A stretch of 40,038 nucleotides of DNA, taken from NCBI GenBank assembly GCA_007134055.1, contig SLLM01000248.1:1-40038 (forward strand). Direction: 5' to 3'. The DNA is from Ectothiorhodospiraceae bacterium. GTDB lineage: Bacteria > Pseudomonadota > Gammaproteobacteria > Nitrococcales > Aquisalimonadaceae. A program made the translations under genes and the position numbers. The notes below the pieces were generated by a model. It ran no database searches, was not told the origin of the DNA, and worked only from the letters and a program-made list of their open reading frames with translations. Shown here piece after piece: positions 24,431-32,878 of this stretch; within the stretch, counting starts at the first letter, position 1, and each line of letters starts with the position of its first letter.

Positions 24431-25441
24431 TCAGTTTCGGTTCATGTAGCGATCCACTACCACTGCCAGAACCAGCAACATGCCGGTGATGACCATCTGC
24501 ATGTAGGAGCTGACCCCGGAGAGATCCAGCCCGTTGCGGAGCATGATCAGGAAGATGGCGCCGAGAATCGCACCCCAGAGCACGCCCTGGCCGCCGCGCA
24601 GGGAGATACCCCCAAGCACCGCGGCGGCGATGGACTGCAATGCAAGCTGGCCACCGAGATTCGGCTCCCCCGATCCGACCCGGGCCGTGAGCAGTACCGC
24701 TGCAAGTCCGACGAGCAGGCCCGCCACGGTGTATGCGAGAAACAGCGTCCAGCGCACCGGAACACCGGCGATGTGGGCGGACTGGGGATTGCCGCCGACC
24801 GCATAGAGGTTCCGGCCGAAACGGTGCCAGTAGAGAACCACATACGCTACGGCGATGATGATGAGCGCGACCAGCCAGGGGGATGGCATTCCCAGCACAC
24901 TGCCGGTATACAGCGCCTGGCGGAACTCCAGGGGCAGATTGAAGATGGGCCCGCCGCCGGTGATGATCAGGGCAATACCGGACACCACGGAGGCCATGGC
25001 CAGCGTCACGATCAATGGGGAAACGCGGAAGATGGCGATGATCAGCCCGTTCGCGGCACCAACCAGGGCCCCCGTCAGCAGGCCAAGCGCCACGGCCAGG
25101 AGAATGCCGCCGGGGCCGGAGAAGGTAACCACCACCATGGCGGTGATGATGCTCGTCAGCGACACGTTGGAACCGACCGAGAGATCGAAACCACCGGAGA
25201 TCATCACGATCGCCTGGGCGATGACGATGATGGTGAAGTAGACCGCCTGGGTCGTGACCGTGCCGAAGTTCCTCTCCGTGAAGAAGAACTCGGTGGCAAA
25301 GGAAAAATACAGGAGCATGATCAGGAACAGCGGCAGCAGCGCCCCGGTCTTGCGGAACACAAGGATGCCGGCCTTCGTGACCCCCTGTATCGTGCGCGGC
25401 TCGCTGCTGCCAGCCGCGGAGGTACCAACCGTCGATTTCAT
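24431..25441 (-). CDS. ABC transporter permease, RbsC-like (carbohydrate/amine importer type)
   Basis: 336 residues with 8-10 hydrophobic helices. It carries the RbsC-group signature GGFDLSVGSNVSLTSIITAM and the conserved GRNLYAVGGNPQSAHIAGVPV loop that contacts the ATPase. The ATG overlaps the ATPase stop by four bases. It is the last gene of the eight-gene minus-strand operon. The importer class usually carries sugars, but the TorT-like binding protein and lactam enzymes upstream suggest a nitrogen compound; this is inference. Confidence 0.93.
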   Translation of the reverse strand: MKSTVGTSAAGSSEPRTIQGVTKAGILVFRKTGALLPLFLIMLLYFSFATEFFFTERNFGTVTTQAVYFTIIVIAQAIVMISGGFDLSVGSNVSLTSIITAMVVVTFSGPGGILLAVALGLLTGALVGAANGLIIAIFRVSPLIVTLAMASVVSGIALIITGGGPIFNLPLEFRQALYTGSVLGMPSPWLVALIIIAVAYVVLYWHRFGRNLYAVGGNPQSAHIAGVPVRWTLFLAYTVAGLLVGLAAVLLTARVGSGEPNLGGQLALQSIAAAVLGGISLRGGQGVLWGAILGAIFLIMLRNGLDLSGVSSYMQMVITGMLLVLAVVVDRYMNRN

Positions 25442-26955
25442 GCCGTTTCTCTCTCGTCAATCTGGCCGAAGTAGGCGCTGACCAGGCGGTCTTCCGTGAC
25501 TTCATCAGCGTTGAAGGAAGCGATCACCCTGCCATCGTGCACCGCCAGAAGCCGGTGGCAGATCGTGAGCAGCTCCCTGGTGTCGGTGGAGATCACCAGA
25601 ACCGCCGCGCCATTCTCGGCAAGTTCGTGGATGACCTTGTAAATATCAGCCTTGGCACCGACGTCCACCCCCTGCGTGGGTTCCTCCAGGATGAACACAT
25701 CGGCCTTTGTCAGCATGCCGCGGGCGAATAGCACCTTCTGCTGATTGCCCCCGGATAGCTTGTCGATGACCTGGCCTGCCGACCGGGTCTTGATGCCCAG
25801 CCTCTCGATGAAGCCGCGCACGGACGAGCGCTCTTCGCCGCGGCGCAGGAACCCGAAGTTCGACAGCTGCGGCAACGCGGAAACGGAGGTGTTCTCCAGT
25901 ACCGGCCGCACATCGAAGATCCCTTCTCCCATCCGGTCTCCGGGCAGGTAGAACACACCGGAACGCGACAGTTTCCCCGGGCTCAACTGTCCGCGGCGGT
26001 ACGTACGCCCAAGGATTTCCACGGTACCGGCCCGCAGGGGGGTGACACCGAACAGCAGCCGCCCGACCTCCTCGATGCCGGAGCCGGCCAGGCCGCCGAT
26101 ACCCACCACTTCACCGGAGTGGACCTCGATACCCAGGTCGTGCAGACCGTCGTCGCTGCTGACGCCGCTGGTTCGCAGGTACACGGGCGCGCCGGCCTTG
26201 AGCGGGGGCGGCAGGGCCTCGGCAGTGATCTTGCGACCGGTCATCGAACTGATGATGGCATCCCGCGTCACGTCGGCGGAGTCGACCGTCTCCACCCAGG
26301 CACCATCACGCATCACGGTGATGCGATCGGTGATCTGCGCCAGTTCCTCCAGGCGGTGGGTGATCCAGACGATGCCGCTGCCTTCGTCCCGCAGCTTGCG
26401 GGTAATGGAGAACAGGAGTTCCGTCTCGGCGTCGTTCAGCGCTGCGGTGGGCTCGTCCATGATCAGCAGCTTCGGCGCGTAGAGCACTGCCTTGGCAACC
26501 TCCACCAGGAAGCGCTGGGACGTGCTCAGGTGAATGATCCTGTCCTGGCCGCCGATGTGGGCGAAACCGAGCTCCTGGAGCGTGGCATCGACCCGCTTGC
26601 GCATTGCCCCGCGGTTGAGGAACCCGAGACCGCCGGAAAGCTCGCGCCCCACGTACAGGTTCTCGGTGACGGTCAGGAACGGGATGAGGCTCAGATGCTG
26701 GAAAACGACCCGGATACCGGCGTTGTAGGCTTCCCTGGGTGAACGCGGCGCAAAGGGCTCACCCAGGTATTCGATGGAGCCTGCGTCCGGCGGCGTCGCA
26801 CCGCAGATCACGCTGACCAGGGTGGACTTGCCGGCACCGTTCTCGCCGACCAGCCCGTGGACCTCGCCCGGATTCACGCTGAGCTCGCCATTGGCCAGCG
26901 CCACCACGCCCGGGAAGCTTTTCTGTATGCCGGATGCCTTGAGGATCGGCGTCAT
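25438..26955 (-). CDS. ABC transporter ATP-binding protein with two NBDs (RbsA-like)
   Basis: 505 residues with two ATPase halves. The first has Walker A GENGAGKST and Walker B LLIMDEPTAAL; its signature is degenerate (LSTSQRFLVEVAKA in place of LSGGQ). The second has LSGGNQQKVLFARGM and FILEEPTQGVDVGAK, but its Walker A-like stretch GLAGSGIEE lacks the Lys-Ser/Thr. This is the usual asymmetry of RbsA-type proteins, so a single active composite site is expected. It stands between the binding-protein gene and the permease. Confidence 0.93.
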   Translation of the reverse strand: MTPILKASGIQKSFPGVVALANGELSVNPGEVHGLVGENGAGKSTLVSVICGATPPDAGSIEYLGEPFAPRSPREAYNAGIRVVFQHLSLIPFLTVTENLYVGRELSGGLGFLNRGAMRKRVDATLQELGFAHIGGQDRIIHLSTSQRFLVEVAKAVLYAPKLLIMDEPTAALNDAETELLFSITRKLRDEGSGIVWITHRLEELAQITDRITVMRDGAWVETVDSADVTRDAIISSMTGRKITAEALPPPLKAGAPVYLRTSGVSSDDGLHDLGIEVHSGEVVGIGGLAGSGIEEVGRLLFGVTPLRAGTVEILGRTYRRGQLSPGKLSRSGVFYLPGDRMGEGIFDVRPVLENTSVSALPQLSNFGFLRRGEERSSVRGFIERLGIKTRSAGQVIDKLSGGNQQKVLFARGMLTKADVFILEEPTQGVDVGAKADIYKVIHELAENGAAVLVISTDTRELLTICHRLLAVHDGRVIASFNADEVTEDRLVSAYFGQIDERETA

Positions 26956-27005
26956 GTGTCAGTGACTCCGTGGTCGGCGGGGAAACTGCTGCGATTCGGT
27001 GTCCG

Positions 27006-27021
27006 GGGGCATCATTGCCCC
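27006..27021 (-). promoter_or_regulatory. Small stem-loop upstream of the ABC ATPase gene
   Basis: GGGGC-ATCATT-GCCCC forms a 5-bp stem in the gap between the binding-protein and ATPase genes, after the larger hairpin at 27033-27074. It may add to attenuation or mRNA protection. Confidence 0.3.
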
Positions 27022-27032
27022 TCGTCTGTCCC

Positions 27033-27074
27033 GTCCCCGGGTTGCCCGGCCATGGGCCCGGCAACCCCGGGGAC
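27033..27074 (-). promoter_or_regulatory. Intercistronic hairpin after the ABC binding-protein gene
   Basis: GTCCCCGGGTTGCC and GGCAACCCCGGGGAC pair over 14 bp with a one-base bulge, and the loop holds a further GGCC/GGCC stem. It begins seven bases after the binding-protein stop and precedes the ATPase gene. It matches hairpins in the same position in both TRAP operons. Confidence 0.65.
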
Positions 27075-27081
27075 ACACGGA

Positions 27082-28200
27082 TCAGTCGGCGCTCACGCTG
27101 GTGACGGGACGCCAGTCCTCCGGACCCATCATGTCCTCGTAGGTATACTCGGCGATATTGTCCGGGGTGAGGGCGATGATCTCCGGTCCCGAGCGGAACG
27201 GGAAGTCCTCTCCGGGGGTTTCACCGTTGAGGATGCGCACCAGCATGTCCACGGCCATGCGGCCCTGCAGGGCGGTAAAGTCCGACGGCGATGCGGCCAC
27301 CTCGCCCCGGGAGATCTTCTCGTAGAGCGGCGGCGTCAGGTAGGTCGAAACCACCTTCGGCTTGTCGTCCATGCCCGCCATGATGCTGGGAGCAGCATCC
27401 GCGGCAACCGCATTGCCAACCAGGTAATCCAGGTTGGGGAACTGGTTGAGCACGTTCTCGATCAGCGACTGCTGTTCGCTGCGGTTGGCGTCGCCCCAGC
27501 GTTCGGCGACGATCTCGACCCGGTCCTCGGCGCCGTGGTCACGCAGTGCCTGCTTGAAGCCCTCCAGGGTATCCGGCGCCCAGCCCGAGCCGGAGGGGCC
27601 CGGCAGGAAGGCAACGGTGATATCCCCGTCGGAATCGCCGGCCACGAACTCGCCCGACGTGTAACCCATGACGTAGAAGGAGACCATGGCCTTGGCGGTA
27701 ATCGCCGGAGCCTGGATGTCGTTGATCACCTGGACCACGGGAATGTCCTGGGTGACCATGTCCACCAGGCCGTCCTGGGCACTGTAGCTGATGGAGGCCA
27801 GGATCAGGCCTTCCACGCCGCGATTCACCAGATTCTCCACCTGCCGGATCTGGCCGGTGATGTCGTCATAGCCCTCGGCGGCAACGAGTTCCACCTCGAT
27901 GCCGAGCTCCCGGGCCTGGTCGATCACGCCGTAGTTGACCGCCAGCCAGTAAGGATCCCGGAGATGGGGGAAGGAGACACCGATGCGGTAGGGGCGATCA
28001 GCCGTCGGCGACTCCCACTGTTCGATTTCCGGGCCAGTCAGGCTCGGCGCCGGATGCCCGGCCTCCTTGTCGCCAGCGTCGTAGGTACCATAGTAGCTTT
28101 CAACCTGCCAGCCGAAGGCCGGCGCTGCCAGCAGCGCTGCGGCCAGGCCAGCCACGGCGACGCCAGTTGTACGGGTTCTTGTGAATGCTCTCTCGTTCAT
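27082..28200 (-). CDS. TorT-like periplasmic substrate-binding protein of an ABC importer
   Basis: 372 residues with a signal peptide (TRTTGVAVAGLAAALLAAPAFG). The mature protein is a periplasmic-binding-protein type I fold. The stretch IGVSFPHLRDPYWLAVNYGVIDQARELGIEVELVAAEGYDD resembles TorT, the TMAO sensor-binding protein. No TorS kinase is nearby; it precedes an ATPase and a permease, so here it should deliver a ligand to them. It is preceded by the biotin carrier gene after 24 bases. TorT homology hints at an amine or amine-oxide-like ligand, but sugars or lactams are possible. Confidence 0.85.
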   Translation of the reverse strand: MNERAFTRTRTTGVAVAGLAAALLAAPAFGWQVESYYGTYDAGDKEAGHPAPSLTGPEIEQWESPTADRPYRIGVSFPHLRDPYWLAVNYGVIDQARELGIEVELVAAEGYDDITGQIRQVENLVNRGVEGLILASISYSAQDGLVDMVTQDIPVVQVINDIQAPAITAKAMVSFYVMGYTSGEFVAGDSDGDITVAFLPGPSGSGWAPDTLEGFKQALRDHGAEDRVEIVAERWGDANRSEQQSLIENVLNQFPNLDYLVGNAVAADAAPSIMAGMDDKPKVVSTYLTPPLYEKISRGEVAASPSDFTALQGRMAVDMLVRILNGETPGEDFPFRSGPEIIALTPDNIAEYTYEDMMGPEDWRPVTSVSAD

Positions 28201-28224
28201 AGTCTTGCCCTTTGCTTGTAGTAA

Positions 28225-28473
28225 TCATTCGGATAGCAGAACTGCGATACCCTCTCCGGGTTGAACCTCCCCTTCGTTCTCGATCAGAAACTTCTTCACC
28301 TTTCCGGACGCGTCCGCCTTCACTTCGTGGTACGACTTCATCAGCTCGATGAGCCCGAGGGTGTCACCGGCGGACACCTTGTCGCCCTCCTTGACGTACT
28401 CGTCGGCCTCGGGGCTGGGCCGGCGGTAGAAGACCCCCGGCAGTTGCGCTTCAACCGTATGTTCAGATGCCAT
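28225..28473 (-). CDS. accB: Biotin carboxyl carrier protein, short form
   Basis: 82 residues, only the biotinyl domain; it lacks the Ala/Pro-rich N-terminal region of AccB from fatty-acid synthesis (E. coli AccB is 156 residues). The biotin site reads LIELMKSYHEV with Lys46 as the attachment residue; the core Met-Lys is kept, while the preceding Ala of the standard AMKM is Leu. It should shuttle carboxyl groups from the biotin carboxylase at 30417 to the PxpB/PxpC pair. It lies in the middle of the operon, after pxpC and before the importer genes. Confidence 0.92.
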   Translation of the reverse strand: MASEHTVEAQLPGVFYRRPSPEADEYVKEGDKVSAGDTLGLIELMKSYHEVKADASGKVKKFLIENEGEVQPGEGIAVLLSE

Positions 28474-28525
28474 CTAACATTCCTCCCGAGTGGTTATTCA
28501 CAGGATTCCGGTTCGCAGGACGCCG

Positions 28526-29506
28526 CTACGCCGATTCCAGGGACTCGCCGGAGCAGATCCTCGTCATCTCCACCGCCTGCTTCTGGGCCTCGTCGACGGA
28601 GATCTCCGTGAGTCTGAGCACTTCGCCGGGTCGTGCCTGTCCGAGCTTCCAGAAGCCGACCGTGGGAACGGTGTACGGGTTGATGAACCCCCCCATGCTG
28701 GGGCCATCCTTGACCAGGATGATTGGCGTCTCGCCGGCCAGGTTGACGGCGCCGTTCGGATACCCCTGGTCAATGATGTTGGAGGGTATGGATCCGTGTT
28801 CCGGGCGCTTGTTGATGGCCTTGTCGGCGAAGGTGATCCGGTCGCCGGGGCCGTCGAGCCGATAGCCGGTACGATCCGACTTCGGCGACAGCTTCCAGTC
28901 CGTCTCCAGGAACAGCTTGCGGCCCGCCTCGTCCAGCCAGTCGTCGTTGGGGCCGGCGGTCACCTCCACCAGCCAGCGCTTGTCGGTGACGATGGTGGGC
29001 CGCGCTGCGTCTTTCACCCGCAGGCCCGGCGTCCCCTGCGCATCGCCGAGGGGGACCTGCTGGCCTTCCTTCAGGGCACCACCCTCGAAGCCGCCTACCC
29101 CCGCCTTGTGAAAGGTGGAGCGGCTGCCGAGCCAGGGTTCGGTACGGATGCCGCCGGCAATGGCGATGTAGCCCCGAGCGCCGGTCCGTGCATAGGAGAG
29201 GGTCAGGGTCTGACCCTTTTTCACTGCCACGCTGGTCCACAGCTCGATGGGCTCGCCGTCCAGCCTGGGCTGCATGTCGCCGCCGGTCACGGCGACCACG
29301 GTATCGCGGTGGAAGCGCAGCTCCGGGCCGACGAACTGGCACTCCAGGGCGGCCTCGCCGGGTTCATTCCCCACCAGTACGTTCGCCAGCCGGAAGGACC
29401 AGCTATCCATGGGGCCTGACGGTGGAAAGCCCTGATTCCAGTACCCGATCCGGCCGGGATAATCCTGTACTGCCGTTTCCAGTCCTGCCTTGATCACTTC
29501 AAACAT
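28526..29506 (-). CDS. pxpC: PxpC-type carboxyltransferase subunit (KipA/AHS2 domain)
   Basis: 326 residues from ATG 29506, which has GGGGGCGAGG just upstream; an ATG at 29521 would give a one-base overlap with pxpB but lacks a ribosome site. The biotin-dependent carboxyltransferase fold of the AHS2/KipA family is clear: VIKAGLETAVQDYPGRIGYWNQGFPPSGPMDSWSFRLAN at the start and GGFINPYTVPTVGFWKLGQARPGE near the end. With PxpB it forms the second half of urea carboxylase-like and 5-oxoprolinase enzymes. Here a biotin system is encoded in the same operon, which supports true carboxyl transfer. Confidence 0.93.
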   Translation of the reverse strand: MFEVIKAGLETAVQDYPGRIGYWNQGFPPSGPMDSWSFRLANVLVGNEPGEAALECQFVGPELRFHRDTVVAVTGGDMQPRLDGEPIELWTSVAVKKGQTLTLSYARTGARGYIAIAGGIRTEPWLGSRSTFHKAGVGGFEGGALKEGQQVPLGDAQGTPGLRVKDAARPTIVTDKRWLVEVTAGPNDDWLDEAGRKLFLETDWKLSPKSDRTGYRLDGPGDRITFADKAINKRPEHGSIPSNIIDQGYPNGAVNLAGETPIILVKDGPSMGGFINPYTVPTVGFWKLGQARPGEVLRLTEISVDEAQKQAVEMTRICSGESLESA

Positions 29507-29520
29507 TGCCTCGCCCCCCA

Positions 29521-30390
29521 TCAGAACCGCTGCGTTTCGTCGATGCCGGCTACCCAGTCCTTGTACTGGGCCACCGAGAACTTCTGGTACTCGACGAGGT
29601 TGTACTGGTAGGTTCCATCGGCCACCTTGGCCTCGATGTACTCGAACTCCTCCACCGAGCAGGGCACGAAACGGATCCGGTCACCCGGGCGGAACATGCA
29701 GATGCTGTCCTCGAACACCGGGAAACGGCGCTCGGTATCCCAGATCGGTACCGGCGTGCGGCCGAATACCTGATAGCCGCCGGGCAGGTGCTCCGGATAG
29801 ATGGCCGTGGACATGCCGCCCATGCCCACGGTGCCCTTGGGCGTCCAGGTGCGCGGCGGGTTGTACTTGGGCGCCACCAGGCGGCAGCGGGGATCGAGCG
29901 GCATGGTGAAGGGCAGCCCCGGCCAGAATCCCAGCGATGCCACCCAGTACTCGGTGCCCGAATGCACCCGCACCAGCTGGTTGACATCCTCGAGCCCGTT
30001 CAGCTCGGCGATGTACTCCGGGTCCGGGGTCTTCTTGGCGATCTTGGCGATGTAGTCGTCCACGCATTCCTTGGTCCACGGATCCAGATAGACCGTGGGA
30101 AAGGAGAACAGCCGGCTGGGCATTTCGATGTCGTCGGTGGGCGGCAGACTTTCGATGAGACGCCCCATCTCCTTTTTCAGGTCGGCGAAAGAGATCTGCT
30201 CCGGGTCGTAGTGAATCAGCGTGGAGGCGAAACAGGGAGCGGTTTCCAGTACGCCCTTGGTCTTTTCCTCGGCGATGACGCCCGCCAGGTCCTGTCCGCG
30301 GAAATTGAGCTCGAGGTTCATCTCGTCCCCGAACTCGATGAGCATGTATCGATCCCCGCCGGGCAGGAATCGCGGCTGGTCATAGATCAT
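29521..30390 (-). CDS. pxpB: PxpB-type carboxyltransferase subunit (KipI/AHS1 domain), long form
   Basis: 289 residues; simple PxpB/KipI proteins are about 220-240, so this is the longer form resembling the AHS1 part of urea carboxylase. It opens with YDQPRFLPGGDRYMLIEFGDEMNLELN, has ATLIHYDP for the typical first lobe, and ends with the CT-like core SLGFWPGLPFTMPLDPRCRLVAPKYNPPRTWTPKGTVGMGG and the AIYPEHLPGGYQVFGRTPVPIWD loop. GAGGAGG precedes the start. It partners with PxpC downstream and follows the biotin carboxylase gene. Confidence 0.93.
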   Translation of the reverse strand: MIYDQPRFLPGGDRYMLIEFGDEMNLELNFRGQDLAGVIAEEKTKGVLETAPCFASTLIHYDPEQISFADLKKEMGRLIESLPPTDDIEMPSRLFSFPTVYLDPWTKECVDDYIAKIAKKTPDPEYIAELNGLEDVNQLVRVHSGTEYWVASLGFWPGLPFTMPLDPRCRLVAPKYNPPRTWTPKGTVGMGGMSTAIYPEHLPGGYQVFGRTPVPIWDTERRFPVFEDSICMFRPGDRIRFVPCSVEEFEYIEAKVADGTYQYNLVEYQKFSVAQYKDWVAGIDETQRF

Positions 30391-30416
30391 ACGGCCTCCT
30401 CATGGCGCATTGTTGG

Positions 30417-31793
30417 TTACTCCGCCCGCAACAGCTCGGCTTCGTGGTCCGGAATGAAGGATGTCAGGGTCTCGCCGCTGCGAAACGCCCGGTGGGAAAG
30501 CACGTTGAGCAGGAACGGCACATTGGTCCGGATTCCCTCGATCCGGGCGCCGCGCAACGCGGCCACGGCCTTCTCGATCGCCTCCTGCCGATCTGCTCCG
30601 GCAACGATGAGCTTGGCGATCAGGGGGTCGTAGTAGGGCGGGATGACGCTGCCCTGTTCGTACCCGGCGTCCAGGCGGATGGAGGAATCCGCGAGTGGCA
30701 GGTCAAAGGTCGTCAGGGTGCCCGGCTGCGGCATGAAGTTGTTGAACGGGTCCTCCGCGTAGAGGCGCAACTCGATGGCATGGCCGTCACAGCGAAGGTC
30801 CTGCTGCACCAGCCCGGGAGGCTCTCCCGCCGCCACCCGGATCTGGTGCGCGACGAGATCCTCCCCGGTCACCATCTCGGTGACCGGATGCTCCACCTGG
30901 ATACGGGTATTCATCTCCAGGAAATAGAACTCTCCCGTCTCGTCGTCGAGGATGAACTCCACGGTTCCGGCACCGATGTAATCCTGCGACTCGGCCAGCG
31001 CCACCGCAGCCTGTGTCATGCGCTGGCGTACCGATTCCGTCACCGCCGGCGAGGGAGCCTCCTCGATGATCTTCTGGTAGCGCCGCTGGATGGAGCATTC
31101 GCGTTCGAACAGATGCACCGCCCGGCCGCCACCGAGCCCCAGCACCTGCACCTCGACGTGGCGCGCCCGGGGGATGAACTTCTCCAGGAACACGGTATCG
31201 TCACCGAAGTTCGACCGGGCCAGCCCCTGGGTCGACTGGACGGCCGCCTGCAGCTCGCTGCCGCGGTCCACCCGTTTCATGCCGATGCCGCCGCCACCGG
31301 CGGACGCCTTGACCAGCACCGGGAAGCCGACTCCCTGTGCCCAGTCGGCCAGTCCGTCGAGGGCGGCGTCGCCGGTCAGCCGGTCGCTTCCCGGGAGGAT
31401 CGGCACCCCCGCATCCCGCGCGATACTGCGGGCACGGGCCTTGTCGCCCATCTCCCGGATGCTCGCCGGCGCCGGGCCGATCCAGATCATGCCGGAGTCG
31501 ATGACCGCCTCGGCGAAGCCGGCGTTCTCCGCCATGAAGCCGTACCCCGGATGCACCGCGTCGGCGCTGGTCTCCCGGGCGGCCTCGAGGATGCGCTCGA
31601 CATTCAGATAGCTGTGCTGCGCCCGGGCCGGGCCCACCAGTCGGTGCTCGTCACAGCTGCGCACGTGCAGGGCCTGCTGATCCGCTTCCGAACACACGGC
31701 GATGGACGTAATGCCCAGTGCCCTGCAACTGCGCGCGATGCGGCAGGCGATCTCGCCCCGGTTCGCGATCAGGATCCGGTTGATCCCACCCAT
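30417..31793 (-). CDS. accC: Biotin carboxylase subunit
   Basis: 458 residues, standard for stand-alone biotin carboxylases. It begins INRILIANRGEIACRIARSCRALGI, has the ATP-grasp glycine loop KASAGGGGIGMK and the catalytic stretch EMNTRIQVEHPVTEMVTGEDLV. It uses ATP and bicarbonate to carboxylate the biotin on the carrier encoded at 28225. Because it lies between pxpA and pxpB, it is most likely dedicated to the amide/lactam enzyme rather than to acetyl-CoA carboxylase. The gap to pxpA is 21 bases and to pxpB 26 bases. Confidence 0.93.
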   Translation of the reverse strand: MGGINRILIANRGEIACRIARSCRALGITSIAVCSEADQQALHVRSCDEHRLVGPARAQHSYLNVERILEAARETSADAVHPGYGFMAENAGFAEAVIDSGMIWIGPAPASIREMGDKARARSIARDAGVPILPGSDRLTGDAALDGLADWAQGVGFPVLVKASAGGGGIGMKRVDRGSELQAAVQSTQGLARSNFGDDTVFLEKFIPRARHVEVQVLGLGGGRAVHLFERECSIQRRYQKIIEEAPSPAVTESVRQRMTQAAVALAESQDYIGAGTVEFILDDETGEFYFLEMNTRIQVEHPVTEMVTGEDLVAHQIRVAAGEPPGLVQQDLRCDGHAIELRLYAEDPFNNFMPQPGTLTTFDLPLADSSIRLDAGYEQGSVIPPYYDPLIAKLIVAGADRQEAIEKAVAALRGARIEGIRTNVPFLLNVLSHRAFRSGETLTSFIPDHEAELLRAE

Positions 31794-31814
31794 GAAAGCC
31801 TTCCTCGCCGTCGG

Positions 31815-32540
31815 TTACTGGATGTAGGAGCGCAGCGCGCCCTGCACGGCACGCGCCACGTCCAGTGCGTTGGGCGTATCCGAGTGAATGCAGACGGTGT
31901 CCGCCCGGACCGGCAGGGTCCTGCCCCCGGTGGATTCCGTCTCGCCGTTCTCGATTGCGCGCAGGGCGCGTTCGGCGGCACGCTCCGGATCCACCGCCGC
32001 GTGCTCCCGGGTGATGATCAGGCGACCGTCATCGTCGTATTCGAGATCGGCGAAATACTCGGCAAGAAAGCTGTGTCCGCGCCTGGTATAGACGGATTCG
32101 TGCATGGTGCCCGCCAGTCCCATCAGCGGCACCCCGAATACATCCGCGGCATCGCATACGGCATTGGCCACCTCCTCGTCCCGCGACGCCATGCCGTACA
32201 GCGCCCCGTGGGGCTTGATGTGGTTGAGCTCCATGCCCTCGGCGGCCAGGAATCCCTTCAGGGCTCCCACCTGGTAGATCAGGATATTGGCAAGCTCTTC
32301 CCGGGGAATCTTCATCTCCCGGCGGCCGAATCCCTGGAGATCCGGCAGCGAAGGATGGGCGCCGACACGCACGCCGTGCTGCTTCGCGAGCACCACCGTC
32401 TTGTGCATGTGATTGGGGTCGGACCCATGGAAGCCACAGGCCACGTTGGCAGCGGAAATGAAGGGCATCATCCCCTCGTCGTTGCCCATGGTGTAGAGGG
32501 AGAAACTCTCCCCCATGTCGCAGTTGATCATCGTTTTCAT
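31815..32540 (-). CDS. pxpA: PxpA-type lactam hydrolase (LamB/YcsF family)
   Basis: 241 residues from ATG 32540, with AGGAG five bases upstream; the 40-residue extension in the track is arginine-rich and lies in the promoter. The family start INCDMGESFSLYTMGNDEGMMPFISAANVACGFHGSDP is plain, followed by VRVGAHPSLPDLQGFGRREM and HIKPHGALYG. The family is best known from PxpABC, which opens 5-oxoproline using ATP. It is the first gene of the operon, and the accompanying biotin genes suggest that it hydrolyses a carboxylated amide or lactam intermediate. The exact substrate is not evident. Confidence 0.93.
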   Translation of the reverse strand: MKTMINCDMGESFSLYTMGNDEGMMPFISAANVACGFHGSDPNHMHKTVVLAKQHGVRVGAHPSLPDLQGFGRREMKIPREELANILIYQVGALKGFLAAEGMELNHIKPHGALYGMASRDEEVANAVCDAADVFGVPLMGLAGTMHESVYTRRGHSFLAEYFADLEYDDDGRLIITREHAAVDPERAAERALRAIENGETESTGGRTLPVRADTVCIHSDTPNALDVARAVQGALRSYIQ

Positions 32541-32690
32541 CGCTCCTTTTCCTCCCCGCTCCGACGAGCGACGGTGGCGTCTACAATGCAAGTGTCCGGC
32601 CAGCGGCCGTCGCAGGCCGCCGGTACCCGGGTGGTACACCCGGCCTGTGGTGACGTGCAATTTTTTTAAACGGTGGTCTACCCCGGAAAG

Positions 32691-32713
32691 CTTGTCAAGT
32701 ATCCGCTGACAAG
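32691..32713. promoter_or_regulatory. Inverted repeat CTTGTCA-N9-TGACAAG
   Basis: A perfect 7-bp inverted repeat with a 9-base spacer, about 150 bases upstream of pxpA. On the minus strand one arm contains TTGACA, which could also be a -35 box, but no good -10 is seen at the right distance. It is a candidate operator for the pxp operon. Confidence 0.5.
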
Positions 32714-32787
32714 GACCACATGCCCGTCACCCACGGTACCCGGTCACATTCCGGCGATGCACTGATTCAGGGAGTGAAATCATACAA

Positions 32788-32806
32788 TTGCACAAACTTC
32801 GTGCAA
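32788..32806. promoter_or_regulatory. Inverted repeat TTGCAC-N7-GTGCAA
   Basis: A perfect 6-bp inverted repeat with centre-to-centre half-site spacing of 13 bases, fitting a dimeric helix-turn-helix protein. A further GTGCAA occurs near 32655. It lies 252-270 bases before the XRE-cupin start. Confidence 0.45.
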
Positions 32807-32878
32807 CTGTGAACGGTCTGACCGGACTACCTGCGACGCCCGGATCCCGGCGTTCCCGACATCCGTACCGCGGTTCCC

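Noticed and set aside
30417-31793. AccC/AccB as housekeeping acetyl-CoA carboxylase
   Set aside because: They lie between pxp genes, the carrier is a minimal 82-residue form, and no accA/accD is nearby, so a dedicated amide/lactam role is more likely.
30402-32669. 755-codon plus-strand ORF opposite accC and pxpA
   Set aside because: It covers two well-supported genes on the other strand and resembles no protein family.
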